This document shows positions 1 through 7,118 of a DNA stretch of 17,281 nt, piece after piece. The notes under the pieces are model-generated. The model was not told the origin of the DNA and did no database searches. It saw nothing but the letters and a program-made list of their open reading frames with translations. Made by a program: the position numbers and the translations under genes. The DNA is taken from the NCBI GenBank assembly GCA_938049325.1, contig CALICC010000015.1, positions 1-17,281 of the forward strand. Reading direction: 5' to 3'. Each line of letters begins with the position of its first letter. Within the stretch, counting starts at the first letter, position 1. Source of the DNA: an uncultured Ilumatobacter sp. (GTDB taxonomy: Bacteria > Actinomycetota > Acidimicrobiia > Acidimicrobiales > Ilumatobacteraceae).

Positions 1-1036
1 CGTGCTCGGCACGCGCATCTGGCACGGCAATCGATCGCGCACCGTGCGCTGGCCCGACGGCGGCGGCACGCAACGACTCGGCATCGTCTTGCGGCGAGCC
101 GAACTGGATGATCACCTGATCGCCCGAGCACGAGCCGCCGGCGCTCAGGTGCTCCTCGGCACGCAGGCGACCACGCCGATCGTCGAACGCGGTTTCGCGC
201 GAGGTGCGATGCTCGAAACCGAAGATGGGCGCCCGACCGCGCTCAACTGTCGGTTTCTCGTCGTTGCCGACGGCGCGAACAGTCGCTTCGGCCGCGGGCT
301 CGGCACCAACCGCGACCGACGATGGCCGTACGCCGTGTCGGCGAGCACCTACGTCACCAGTCCCGACACCGCCAATGCCTGGATCGAAACCAACCTCGGT
401 CTTCCCGACGCCAACGGCAATCCGGTCACCGGACACGGCTGGGTGCACCCCGTCGGCGACGGCACGCTCAACGTCGGCGTCACGGTGCTGTCGAGTTACC
501 GCGATGTGCTCGGCATCAACATCGTCAAGTTGCTCGACTCCTTTTGCGCGACGACTGCCGAGCGATGGCACTTCGATCCAGAGGAGCGGTTGGTCGAACC
601 AACGCGGCGGCGCACCCCGGTGGGCGGGTCGGTCACGCCGAGCATGGGTCCGACGTTCTTGGTCGCCGGTGACGCGGCCGGCATGGCCAACCCGTTCAAC
701 AGCCATGGCGTGCGCGCGGCGCTGACCACCGGTCGCGTCGCGGCCGAGGTCCTCGACGAGGCGCTCACCGTCGGCAACTCGACCACGCTGCAGCAGTATC
801 CAGCGCGGCTCGAAGCGTCGTTCGGTCAGTACCACAAGGTCGGTCGCCTCTCCGCGCGATTCCTCGGCCGACCGTGGGTGTTGCGCACGGCGTTGACGAC
901 CGGGATCCGATCGCAGGCGGCGATGGGCGCCGCGTTGCGTCTGGCGACGAACGAACTGCGCGAGACCGATCGCGGTGGCGCCGAGCGCGCCTACCGACTC
1001 GCGAGCGTCATCGCGAAGTTCGCACCGAGTTGGTGA
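1..1036 (+). CDS. Geranylgeranyl reductase-family FAD-dependent oxidoreductase, 5' partial
   Basis: This is the C-terminal part (about 344 residues visible) of a flavoprotein in the geranylgeranyl reductase family. Family members hydrogenate isoprenoid double bonds, for example in archaeal lipids, in chlorophyll phytyl chains, or in menaquinone side chains (mycobacterial MenJ). Visible motifs are ADGANS (visible residues 89-94), a GWVHPVGDG segment (147-154) matching the family's GWVFP-type motif, and AGDAAG followed by NPFN (222-233), which binds FAD. The usual GEGI after NPF/NPL is replaced by SHGV, which is slightly atypical. The N-terminal Rossmann GxGxxG lies upstream of the window, so the GTG at position 2 is very probably not the real start. 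The TGA stop is at 1034-1036. The gene converges on trkH. A polyprenyl diphosphate synthase lies 3 kb away, which fits a role in saturating a quinone or lipid prenyl chain; substrate is inference. A generic FAD monooxygenase of the same superfamily is the alternative. Confidence 0.8.
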   Translation, partial: VLGTRIWHGNRSRTVRWPDGGGTQRLGIVLRRAELDDHLIARARAAGAQVLLGTQATTPIVERGFARGAMLETEDGRPTALNCRFLVVADGANSRFGRGLGTNRDRRWPYAVSASTYVTSPDTANAWIETNLGLPDANGNPVTGHGWVHPVGDGTLNVGVTVLSSYRDVLGINIVKLLDSFCATTAERWHFDPEERLVEPTRRRTPVGGSVTPSMGPTFLVAGDAAGMANPFNSHGVRAALTTGRVAAEVLDEALTVGNSTTLQQYPARLEASFGQYHKVGRLSARFLGRPWVLRTALTTGIRSQAAMGAALRLATNELRETDRGGAERAYRLASVIAKFAPSW

Positions 1037-1043
1037 ATCGACC

Positions 1044-1059
1044 GGCCGCACGATCGGCC
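1044..1059. terminator. Possible bidirectional hairpin between convergent genes
   Basis: GGCCG (1044-1048) and CGGCC (1055-1059) form a 5-bp stem with a 6-base loop, 8 bases after the reductase stop and 41 bases before the trkH stop. There is no T-tract, so this is only a candidate terminator. Position between two convergent genes is the main support. Confidence 0.25.
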
Positions 1060-1100
1060 ACCCGGTCCGGCGACTCCTCGGGTGTCTCGCTCGAGGCGAT

Positions 1101-2705
1101 TCAGTCGAGGCGTTGACGACGCTGACCGAGTCGAGGCAGCCGCAGGGTCACCACCGACAACGCGAGGATCACCGGGTAGATCTCGAGTCGCCCGAGCAAC
1201 ATCTGAATCATCGCGATCACGCGACCTTCGCGTGGGATCACCAAGAAGTCGCCGGTGTGATCCAACGCGCCGAGGCCGGGGCCGACGTTGCCGATCGATG
1301 TGGCCGACGCGGAGAACGCCGTGATCAGGTCAGGGCCGGTTGCGGCGATCAAGAACGAACCGCCGCCGAAGATCACGAGTGTGAGCAACAAGAATCCGAC
1401 GACCTTCCCGGCGACGTCGTCGGGCAAGATGCCGTTGCCGACGCGCACCGGGCGCACGAGGCGCGGGTGGAGGTGTTTGAGCGCCTCGCGATGAGCAAAG
1501 CTCGACACGGCCATGACCCGCAGGAGCTTCACGCCACCGGCGGTCGAACCAGCCATCGCGCCGATCGGCAAGAGCACGAGCAGCAGCGCCTGAGCGGCTT
1601 GGCTCCACGAGCCGTACTCGGCCGCGACGTACCCGGTCGTGGTGACCGTCGACAGCGTCGTGAACAGCGACTCACGGAACCCCGCCGGGTTGCCCGCGCC
1701 ATTGCCGGATGTCAGGAAGCACCATTGCGCGACAGCGATCACGACGAGGATGTAGATCCGGAATTCGGTCGAACGAAGCAGCGGTTTGGGGTCGCGTCGC
1801 AGCGCGCGGTAGTAGAGCGTGAAGCTGCCACCGGCCAGGAACATGCCGATGATCGCGATCCACTCGATCGCTGCGGACTCGAAGTGTCCGAGCGATCCCT
1901 GATACGGCGAGAAGCCTCCGGTCGACACGGTCGTGAAGCTGTGGCTGACCGCGTCGTAGAGGCTCATGCCGGCGACGAAGTACGCGACCACCAGCGCGAC
2001 GGTGAGGCCGATGTACACCGCCCACAATCGCCGCGCCGTCTCACGAACGCGCGGTGTCAGGCGCTCACCTGTCGGGCCCGGCGCTTCTGCCTGCATCAAA
2101 CTCATGCCACCCGAACCAACGGTGGGGAGCACCGCGACCACCAGCACGATGACGCCCATGCCACCGAGCCATTGCGTGGTGGATCGCCAGAACAAGAGGC
2201 CTTTCGACGTGGCTTCGATGTCGGGTGTGACGGTGGCGCCTGTTGTGGTGAATCCGGAGATCGCCTCGAACAACCCGTCGTCCCAGCGCTGGAAGTGGCC
2301 GGTGATGATGTAGGGAATCGCGCCCGCGACTGCCATCACGACCCATGTCACCGTGACGGCGCTGAACACGTCGAGCACTCGGATGCGCTTCGGCGTGATC
2401 GTCATTCGCCACATCGCGGCGCCGCCCACACCGATGACGGCACCGCAGATCAACAGGGCCCACACATCGGGACCGCCGTCGATCGCGTCGACGATCCCGG
2501 ACACGAAGATCCCCACGCCGACAACGGCGAGCGTGAGGCCCACGATATGGCCGGCGAGTGTCGGCATCCGATTGGTGGCGACGAGGCGTTCTCCCCGGCG
2601 ACCGAGCACCGACGTGCGTGGATCGAGCAACGCTCGCGGGTCGGCGCTGCGGTAGCGAGGCCAACGGGCACTCGTCGCTCGAGTGTCGTCGTCCGACGAA
2701 CTCAC
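1101..2705 (-). CDS. trkH: Trk potassium uptake system membrane subunit TrkH
   Basis: This is the potassium-translocating membrane subunit of a Trk/Ktr-type uptake system and works with the cytoplasmic TrkA subunit. The 534-residue product has a charged N-terminal tail of about 45 residues, then multiple hydrophobic segments. All four pore-loop selectivity signatures of the superfamily are present: TTTG (153-156), FTTVSTGG (257-264), STVTTTGY (352-359) and ATSIGNVG (468-475). The C-terminal MLLGRLEIYPVIL segment (502-514) is also typical. Length is slightly above the usual 480-500 because of the tail. The start is GTG at 2705-2703, inside the overlap GTGA with the trkA stop (2704-2702), which implies translational coupling and a fixed subunit ratio. 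An internal Met near residue 47 is an alternative start but would lose the coupling. KtrB/TrkG naming is possible, but the full-length two-RCK TrkA partner favours TrkH. Confidence 0.95.
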   Translation of the reverse strand: MSSSDDDTRATSARWPRYRSADPRALLDPRTSVLGRRGERLVATNRMPTLAGHIVGLTLAVVGVGIFVSGIVDAIDGGPDVWALLICGAVIGVGGAAMWRMTITPKRIRVLDVFSAVTVTWVVMAVAGAIPYIITGHFQRWDDGLFEAISGFTTTGATVTPDIEATSKGLLFWRSTTQWLGGMGVIVLVVAVLPTVGSGGMSLMQAEAPGPTGERLTPRVRETARRLWAVYIGLTVALVVAYFVAGMSLYDAVSHSFTTVSTGGFSPYQGSLGHFESAAIEWIAIIGMFLAGGSFTLYYRALRRDPKPLLRSTEFRIYILVVIAVAQWCFLTSGNGAGNPAGFRESLFTTLSTVTTTGYVAAEYGSWSQAAQALLLVLLPIGAMAGSTAGGVKLLRVMAVSSFAHREALKHLHPRLVRPVRVGNGILPDDVAGKVVGFLLLTLVIFGGGSFLIAATGPDLITAFSASATSIGNVGPGLGALDHTGDFLVIPREGRVIAMIQMLLGRLEIYPVILALSVVTLRLPRLGQRRQRLD

Positions 2706-4051
2706 GCGGAGAAAGCCTTGAGCAACGCGGGAACCGATTCGGGCCGCGCGAAAACCACGACGTTGTCACCCGCATGCAGGATCGTGCCGCCGCGCACGAT
2801 CGTGCCGGGCTCGCCCGGACGGATGACCGCGCCGAGGACGATCGAGTGCGGGAGGTGCAGGTCGGCGACGCGTCGTCCGTCAGCATCGGAGCCCGCCTCG
2901 ATCAGGAACTCGTCCACCTCGATGTCGCTCTCGAGGAACGTGGCGACCGACGCGGTGCCACCGCGCACATGGCGCAGCACTGCATTGGCCGACGCGGTTC
3001 GCGGACTCAGTGCCGCGTCGATACCGAACTGGCGCACGAGCGGCAACAACGTCAAGCGGTGCAACACCGCGACGGTGAACGCCCGCTTGTCGGCCGCAGC
3101 GAACGCGCACGCCAACACATTCGCGGCATCGTCACCCGTGGCTGCGATCACCAGATCCATCCGAGTGATCGACTCTTCGTTGAGCAAGTCGACGTCTTCG
3201 ATGTCACCGTTGACGATGGTGACGTACGGCAGCTTCTCGCTCAAGAATCTCGCGCGTTCCTGATCTTGCTCGACGAGCACCACTTCAGCACCCTCGTGAG
3301 TCAGTCGGTCGGCCACCCGCGAACCGACCGCTCCCCCGCCGAGCACCATGACCCTTTTCGCCCGCCGGTGCTTCGCGCCGAGCAGTTCCAACAGTTCGTC
3401 GCGCGCATTGCGCGTCGTGAGCACGCGAACGTGATCGCCGACCTCGAGTCGCTGGTCGCCGCGCGGGATGACCGTTTCGCCATTGCGGGTCAATGCGCCG
3501 AAGAGAAACTTCCATGTGGGCTCGTACGACTGGCCGATCTCGGCGAGGGTGCTGCCCGCCAGCGGAGAGCCGTCGGCGATCACGGCACCGATGACGACCA
3601 GGTCGCCGTCGGACATGCGGTAGACCTCGTCGGCGCCCGAGACGCGGGCGAGTTCCATGATCTCGTCGGCCGTGTCGGCGTCAGGATCGATGATGAGGTC
3701 GGCGCGCATTGCATCGCGCAGTGGCTTGCCGGCCGGACCGCGAAGCTCCTCGGTCTGGATTCGTGCGACCGTCTGCGCCACGCCTGCCTCTTTGGCCAGG
3801 AGCGACGCAATGAAGTTCACCTCGTCGTTCTGGGTCACCCCGGCGAGGAGATCGGCCTTGTGGATGCCTGCAGCTTCGAGCGTCGACGGAGCCGTTGCGC
3901 TGCCGACGACCACCTGGACATCGAGTTCTTCGCCGATCGAGGCGGCCACGACCTCGTCCTGTTCGATGATGACGACGTCATTTCCTTCGGCGCCAAGCCG
4001 CTGTGCGAGGTAACGACCGACCTCGCCGGCGCCCACGATGATGACGTGCAT
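2702..4051 (-). CDS. trkA: Trk potassium uptake regulatory subunit TrkA (two RCK domains)
   Basis: This is the peripheral NAD(H)-binding subunit that gates TrkH. The 449-residue protein is a tandem duplication of RCK units, as in E. coli TrkA (about 458 residues). The first TrkA-N Rossmann domain begins at residue 1 with GAGEVG at 7-12 and an acidic strand end at E30. A TrkA-C domain follows at about 140-215. A second Rossmann domain carries GGGAVG at 238-243 with acidic residue E261. A second TrkA-C domain occupies about 370-449. Starting at ATG 4051 places the glycine motif immediately after the first beta strand, as expected. I see no clear Shine-Dalgarno sequence. The gene lies 82 bases downstream of the prenyl synthase on the same strand and overlaps trkH by 4 bases. 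A co-transcribed trkA-trkH unit is near certain; inclusion of the prenyl synthase is possible. Confidence 0.95.
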   Translation of the reverse strand: MHVIIVGAGEVGRYLAQRLGAEGNDVVIIEQDEVVAASIGEELDVQVVVGSATAPSTLEAAGIHKADLLAGVTQNDEVNFIASLLAKEAGVAQTVARIQTEELRGPAGKPLRDAMRADLIIDPDADTADEIMELARVSGADEVYRMSDGDLVVIGAVIADGSPLAGSTLAEIGQSYEPTWKFLFGALTRNGETVIPRGDQRLEVGDHVRVLTTRNARDELLELLGAKHRRAKRVMVLGGGAVGSRVADRLTHEGAEVVLVEQDQERARFLSEKLPYVTIVNGDIEDVDLLNEESITRMDLVIAATGDDAANVLACAFAAADKRAFTVAVLHRLTLLPLVRQFGIDAALSPRTASANAVLRHVRGGTASVATFLESDIEVDEFLIEAGSDADGRRVADLHLPHSIVLGAVIRPGEPGTIVRGGTILHAGDNVVVFARPESVPALLKAFSA

Positions 4052-4064
4052 TGGAGCAAGTGTT

Positions 4065-4077
4065 GCCGATCATCGGC
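4065..4077. promoter_or_regulatory. 13-bp palindrome upstream of trkA
   Basis: GCCGAT-C-ATCGGC is a perfect inverted repeat with a single central base. It begins 14 bases upstream of the trkA start codon in the 82-base gap behind the prenyl synthase. It could be an operator for a dimeric regulator or a small hairpin in the leader. No protein can be named for it, and a 13-bp palindrome can occur by chance in GC-rich DNA. Confidence 0.3.
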
Positions 4078-4133
4078 TCAAACGCACCCACCCACACCGC
4101 CGGGTTTCTCGCCCGTCGCGAGTAGCGACTGAG

Positions 4134-5126
4134 TCAGGCGTCGATGGCGACGTTGGCGAGGAGCGCAGCGGGAGCGGCGATCAGCGCGGCGGTCGCTTCG
4201 GTGTCGGCGAACGACGAACACGCCGCAGCGGCTCGGTCGACGTATTCCTGCGCGGTTGCGGCCGCCGATGCAACGCCGTCACTCGAGCGGACGATGGCGA
4301 GTGCGCGGCGCTGCTGCTCGATGTCGAGCGCGCTACCAAGCAACGCGGTGAGCTCGCCGGCTGCGGGCGTGTCGAGCGTGAGCGTGCGGATGACGGGCAG
4401 CGTGTACACACCTTCGACCATGTCATGACCGGCCGGCTTGCCCAGCTGCTCGTCGGTGGCGGTGATGTCGAGGATGTCGTCGACGATCTGGAAGACCATG
4501 CCGTATGCGTTGCCGTAATCGGTGAGCGCATCGATGGTGGTTTGATCGTGGCCCGCGACGATGCCACCGATGCGCGCCGCCGTCCCGTACAGCGAGGCCG
4601 TCTTGCCGTGAATCGACGTGTAGTAGCTCGTCTCCGGCCGCTCGACGTCGTAGGTGTGTCGCAGCTCGGCGATCTGACCTTCACACAGCCAGCCGATGGT
4701 GCGTGCAAGCAGGCCCGCCACTTCGGTACCGAGTGATGCCGCGATTTCCGACGCTCGCGACAGCAGGAAATCGCCGGCGAGAATCGCCTGCAGGTTGCCC
4801 CACTTCGCGTTGACGGTGTCGACGCCGCGGCGCGTGTCGGCTTCGTCCATCACATCGTCGTGATACAGCGATCCGAGATGCACGAGCTCACAGGCCACCC
4901 CGCCACGGATGACGTCGTCGGACACCTTGGCTCCCACGACCTGCGCCGCCACGGCCGACAGTACGGGTCGGAGCCGTTTGCCACCGGCGACGATCAGGTG
5001 AGACGCGATCTCGGTGAGGTAGGCGTCTTGAGTTTCGACGGCGGTGTGCATCGCCGCTTCGATCCGTTCACGGTCCGCGTCACTGTTCTTCAGTGCCAGC
5101 AGCGGTGACGTCTGCGCGTTGGACAT
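4134..5126 (-). CDS. Long-chain trans-polyprenyl diphosphate synthase (GrcC/IspB-like)
   Basis: This enzyme condenses isopentenyl diphosphate units onto an allylic primer to build an all-trans prenyl diphosphate, the side-chain precursor of menaquinone. With the chosen start it has 330 residues. It shows GGKRLRP (48-54), the first aspartate-rich motif DDVMD (90-94) followed by an arginine pair, an HGKTASLY segment (173-180), and the second aspartate-rich motif DDILD (216-220). Small residues G and S sit at positions -5 and -4 before the first motif, as in long-chain (octaprenyl/nonaprenyl type) synthases, where bulky residues would cap the product. The phrase LYHDDVMDEAD resembles mycobacterial GrcC as I recall it. 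I chose ATG 5126 because GGAG lies 6 bases upstream; the frame stays open to GTG 5144 and GTG 5150. GTG 5144 sits 6 bases after a -10-like box and is the serious alternative as a leaderless start. Exact product chain length cannot be read from sequence. Confidence 0.9.
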   Translation of the reverse strand: MSNAQTSPLLALKNSDADRERIEAAMHTAVETQDAYLTEIASHLIVAGGKRLRPVLSAVAAQVVGAKVSDDVIRGGVACELVHLGSLYHDDVMDEADTRRGVDTVNAKWGNLQAILAGDFLLSRASEIAASLGTEVAGLLARTIGWLCEGQIAELRHTYDVERPETSYYTSIHGKTASLYGTAARIGGIVAGHDQTTIDALTDYGNAYGMVFQIVDDILDITATDEQLGKPAGHDMVEGVYTLPVIRTLTLDTPAAGELTALLGSALDIEQQRRALAIVRSSDGVASAAATAQEYVDRAAAACSSFADTEATAALIAAPAALLANVAIDA

Positions 5127-5150
5127 GACGTTCTCCAAAGGCACGTGCAC

Positions 5151-5156
5151 AGGCTA
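5151..5156 (-). promoter_or_regulatory. Putative -10 box of the prenyl synthase gene
   Basis: On the minus strand this reads TAGCCT, matching the TANNNT actinobacterial -10 pattern. Transcription would start about 7 bases downstream, near 5144. The resulting leader is about 18 bases and contains GGAG 6 bases before ATG 5126. No -35 consensus is visible, which is common in high-GC actinobacteria. Confidence 0.4.
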
Positions 5157-5227
5157 ACGGGATGCGAGCAAAGGTGAGTAGCGGTGCTCCAGAGCCGTCA
5201 CCCGGCGCTGTCGGGTCCAACGGGGAC

Positions 5228-5233
5228 TATCGT
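5228..5233 (+). promoter_or_regulatory. Putative -10 box with leaderless GTG start
   Basis: TATCGT matches TANNNT. Six bases separate it from GTG 5240, which is where transcription would be expected to begin. This geometry indicates a leaderless mRNA for the DksA-like gene and argues against the upstream in-frame ATG at 5162. Confidence 0.45.
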
Positions 5234-5239
5234 CGCCTC

Positions 5240-5581
5240 GTGGCCGACGATCCGACACACGAATCACCTCAAATCGACGAGCCGGTGCTCGAGCGCGACG
5301 ACACCGCTGACACCGCGACCACCGTTGCCGAACACGACCGCAGCGGCGCCGAGCCGACTGATTCGGCCACCGCCGAGCCTGACTCGGAACCTGTGGTCGA
5401 GTCCGAAGCTGCGCACATCGACCTCGACGTCATCGAAACCGATCTCGCAGCTGTCGAACACGCGCTCGCCCGACTCGCCGACGGCACCTACTGGGTCGAC
5501 GAGGTCACCGGCGAGCCGATTCCAGACGATGTCCTCATTGCCGACCCGACGGCGCGTCGGGCCGCCGACTCACCGAGCTGA
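5240..5581 (+). CDS. Small acidic protein with cysteine-less DksA/TraR-like C-terminal domain
   Basis: The 113-residue product has two parts. Residues 1 to about 60 are acidic, low in complexity and probably disordered. Residues about 62-105 read as a helix (LAAVEHALARLADGTY) followed by EVTGEPIPDD, which closely matches the C-terminal helix and finger of DksA/TraR proteins (ALxRLxxGTYGxCExCGEPIPxxRL). Those proteins bind RNA polymerase through the secondary channel. Here the CxxC pair is replaced by D and T, and the whole protein has no cysteine, so a zinc finger cannot form. Some DksA paralogues are known to work with fewer cysteines, so loss of zinc need not mean loss of function. The start is GTG 5240, chosen from the -10 spacing; ATG 5162 (139 residues) is the alternative. 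The kinase-like gene follows 15 bases later, so the two are probably co-transcribed. RNA polymerase binding is inference. Confidence 0.7.
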   Translation: MADDPTHESPQIDEPVLERDDTADTATTVAEHDRSGAEPTDSATAEPDSEPVVESEAAHIDLDVIETDLAAVEHALARLADGTYWVDEVTGEPIPDDVLIADPTARRAADSPS

Positions 5582-5596
5582 GAGCACCCGTCGGCC

Positions 5597-7060
5597 ATGG
5601 ACAAGAAAGCCGTCGCCTCGATTGCCTCGATCGCTGCGCTCGCCGTGGGCTTGGCGTCGGCCGCGGGAAAGCAGGCGAAGGAGAAAGCTGCGGCGTCGCC
5701 ACTGACGAGCCGATTCGGGCGCTCGGCGAAGGTCTGGAAGCTCTCCGCACGAAATTCCGCGCGCTTCGCGGTGTCTCGCGTCCGCGGGCTCGGGTCCGCT
5801 GAAGAGCGCCGAGCGCAACTCGACGAGCAGTTCGCGATCCGTACCGCCGAAGACGTCGCCAAGGAGCTCGGTGAGATGAAGGGCGTCTTGATGAAGGCCG
5901 GTCAGCTGATCAGCTTCATCTTCGAAGCGCTCCCCGACGAGGCCCAAGATGCACTCGCCACACTGCAGGCTGACGCCGCTCCGATGGCACCGTCGTTGGC
6001 GGCCGAGGTGGTGCGCGGCGATCTCGGCAGGGCCCCCGAAAAGGCGTTCCTCGACTGGACCGACATGCCGTCGGCCGCCGCCTCGATCGGTCAAGTGCAT
6101 CGCGCCATCACACCCGACGGTCGCGAAGTCGCGGTCAAGGTGCAGTACCCAGGCGTCCACGACGCGATCGAGAGCGATCTCGACGCCGCCGAGGTGATGT
6201 ACGCGATGTTCTCGTCGATGATGCTGAAAGGCCTCGATGCCAAAGGTTTGGTCGACGAACTGCGGCTCCGCATGCGCGAAGAGCTCGACTACCGACTCGA
6301 AGCACGCAACGTCACCGAGTTCCAGGAACGGTTCGCCGGACATCCGTGGGTGCGCATCCCAAAGCTCGTGCCCGAGTTCTCCACCGAACGGCTCTTGACC
6401 ACCGAGTGGATCGAAGGACTCAGCTTCGACCAGTTCCGCGCGCAGGAGTCGGCCGCGACGCAGCAGCGCGCGGGAGAGGTCGTCTGGCGATTCGCGCAGA
6501 ACGCAATCCATCGCCATGGCGTGTTCAACGGCGATCCTCATCCCGGCAACTACAAGTTCCACCACGACGGCAGCGTCAGCTTTCTCGACTACGGACTGGT
6601 CAAACGATGGTCACCGGGTGAGTGGGAAACGCTCAAGCCGGCGATGGACGCGATCATCGTCGACCGCGACCCCGAACTGCTCGTGCAGCGAATGGAGCAC
6701 TCGGGCTTTCTACGCGGCGGTCACGGACTCGATCCACAGCTGGTGTACGACTACGTGTCGAGCCCCTACATCCCCTACCTCACCGACGAATTCACGTTCA
6801 CCCGCGAGTGGATGCGCGACACGCTCTCGGTGATCTTCGACGTTCAGGGTCCGCACGCTCCGGTCATCGAGCAATTGAACATGCCACCGAGCTTCGTGAT
6901 CCTCGATCGAGTGATCTGGGGCATGAGCGCGATCCTCGGCAAACTCGAAGCCCACGGCCCCTGGCGGGCGATGTTGCTCGAGTACACCTCCGACGGAGAA
7001 CCGGCGACCGATCTCGGCGCCGCGGAAGCCGCCTGGGCAGCAAGTCGTTCCGCGCACTGA
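5597..7060 (+). CDS. UbiB/AarF (ABC1/ADCK) family atypical kinase
   Basis: This 487-residue protein belongs to the ABC1/UbiB/ADCK family, protein-kinase-like ATPases linked to quinone biosynthesis and lipid homeostasis in bacteria, mitochondria and plastids. The family-specific KxGQ motif is KAGQ at 100-103. The alanine-rich nucleotide loop is AAAS at 160-163, replacing the usual glycine-rich loop. The ATP-binding lysine is K181 in VAVKVQYPG. The ELDYxxEAxN signature is at 229-238. The catalytic loop NGDPHPGN is at 311-318 (D313), and the metal-binding DYG is at 331-333. Residues 5-24 are hydrophobic and could be a membrane anchor, unusual because family anchors are more often C-terminal. ATG 5597 is 15 bases after the previous stop, with no good Shine-Dalgarno sequence. 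With the nearby prenyl synthase and isoprenoid reductase, a role in menaquinone metabolism is plausible but unproven. The substrate is unknown. Confidence 0.88.
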   Translation: MDKKAVASIASIAALAVGLASAAGKQAKEKAAASPLTSRFGRSAKVWKLSARNSARFAVSRVRGLGSAEERRAQLDEQFAIRTAEDVAKELGEMKGVLMKAGQLISFIFEALPDEAQDALATLQADAAPMAPSLAAEVVRGDLGRAPEKAFLDWTDMPSAAASIGQVHRAITPDGREVAVKVQYPGVHDAIESDLDAAEVMYAMFSSMMLKGLDAKGLVDELRLRMREELDYRLEARNVTEFQERFAGHPWVRIPKLVPEFSTERLLTTEWIEGLSFDQFRAQESAATQQRAGEVVWRFAQNAIHRHGVFNGDPHPGNYKFHHDGSVSFLDYGLVKRWSPGEWETLKPAMDAIIVDRDPELLVQRMEHSGFLRGGHGLDPQLVYDYVSSPYIPYLTDEFTFTREWMRDTLSVIFDVQGPHAPVIEQLNMPPSFVILDRVIWGMSAILGKLEAHGPWRAMLLEYTSDGEPATDLGAAEAAWAASRSAH

Positions 7061-7069
7061 AAATGCCCG

Positions 7070-7085
7070 CGAGGCATCAGCCTCG
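7070..7085 (+). terminator. Hairpin after the UbiB-family gene
   Basis: CGAGGC (7070-7075) and GCCTCG (7080-7085) form a perfect 6-bp stem with the loop ATCA, starting 9 bases after the kinase stop. There is no T-tract, so termination is uncertain. It abuts the -10-like box of the next gene, so it may instead be an operator. Confidence 0.35.
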
Positions 7086-7091
7086 TAAGGT
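7086..7091 (+). promoter_or_regulatory. Putative -10 box of the SARP/STAND regulator gene
   Basis: TAAGGT fits TANNNT and follows the hairpin directly. Transcription from about 7098 would give a leader of about 20 bases before ATG 7119, or about 39 before ATG 7137. No -35 element is apparent. Confidence 0.35.
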
Positions 7092-7103
7092 AGACCTCCG
7101 GCC

Positions 7104-7118
7104 CGGACCAAAGGTCCG
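7104..7118 (+). promoter_or_regulatory. Perfect inverted repeat in the regulator leader
   Basis: CGGACC-AAA-GGTCCG is a perfect 6-bp stem with a 3-base loop that ends immediately before ATG 7119. It would occupy most of the predicted short leader and includes the only ribosome-binding-like stretch (AAAGG) upstream of that ATG. It could restrain translation or act as a DNA operator, for example for autoregulation. Confidence 0.35.

Noticed and set aside
975..4132. Long plus-strand open frames (762 and 524 codons) opposite trkH, trkA
   Set aside because: They are antisense to two clearly conserved genes, and their translations are rich in R, H, D and Q without domains, as expected from GC-rich third-codon bias.
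5162..5239. N-terminal extension of the DksA-like protein from ATG 5162
   Set aside because: It would place the start upstream of the best -10 box and across the divergent promoter, and the added residues show no conserved feature. It is kept only as an alternative start.
5570..6565. Minus-strand frame of 331 codons opposite the UbiB-family gene
   Set aside because: The sense strand holds all kinase-like motifs; the antisense product has no recognisable family.
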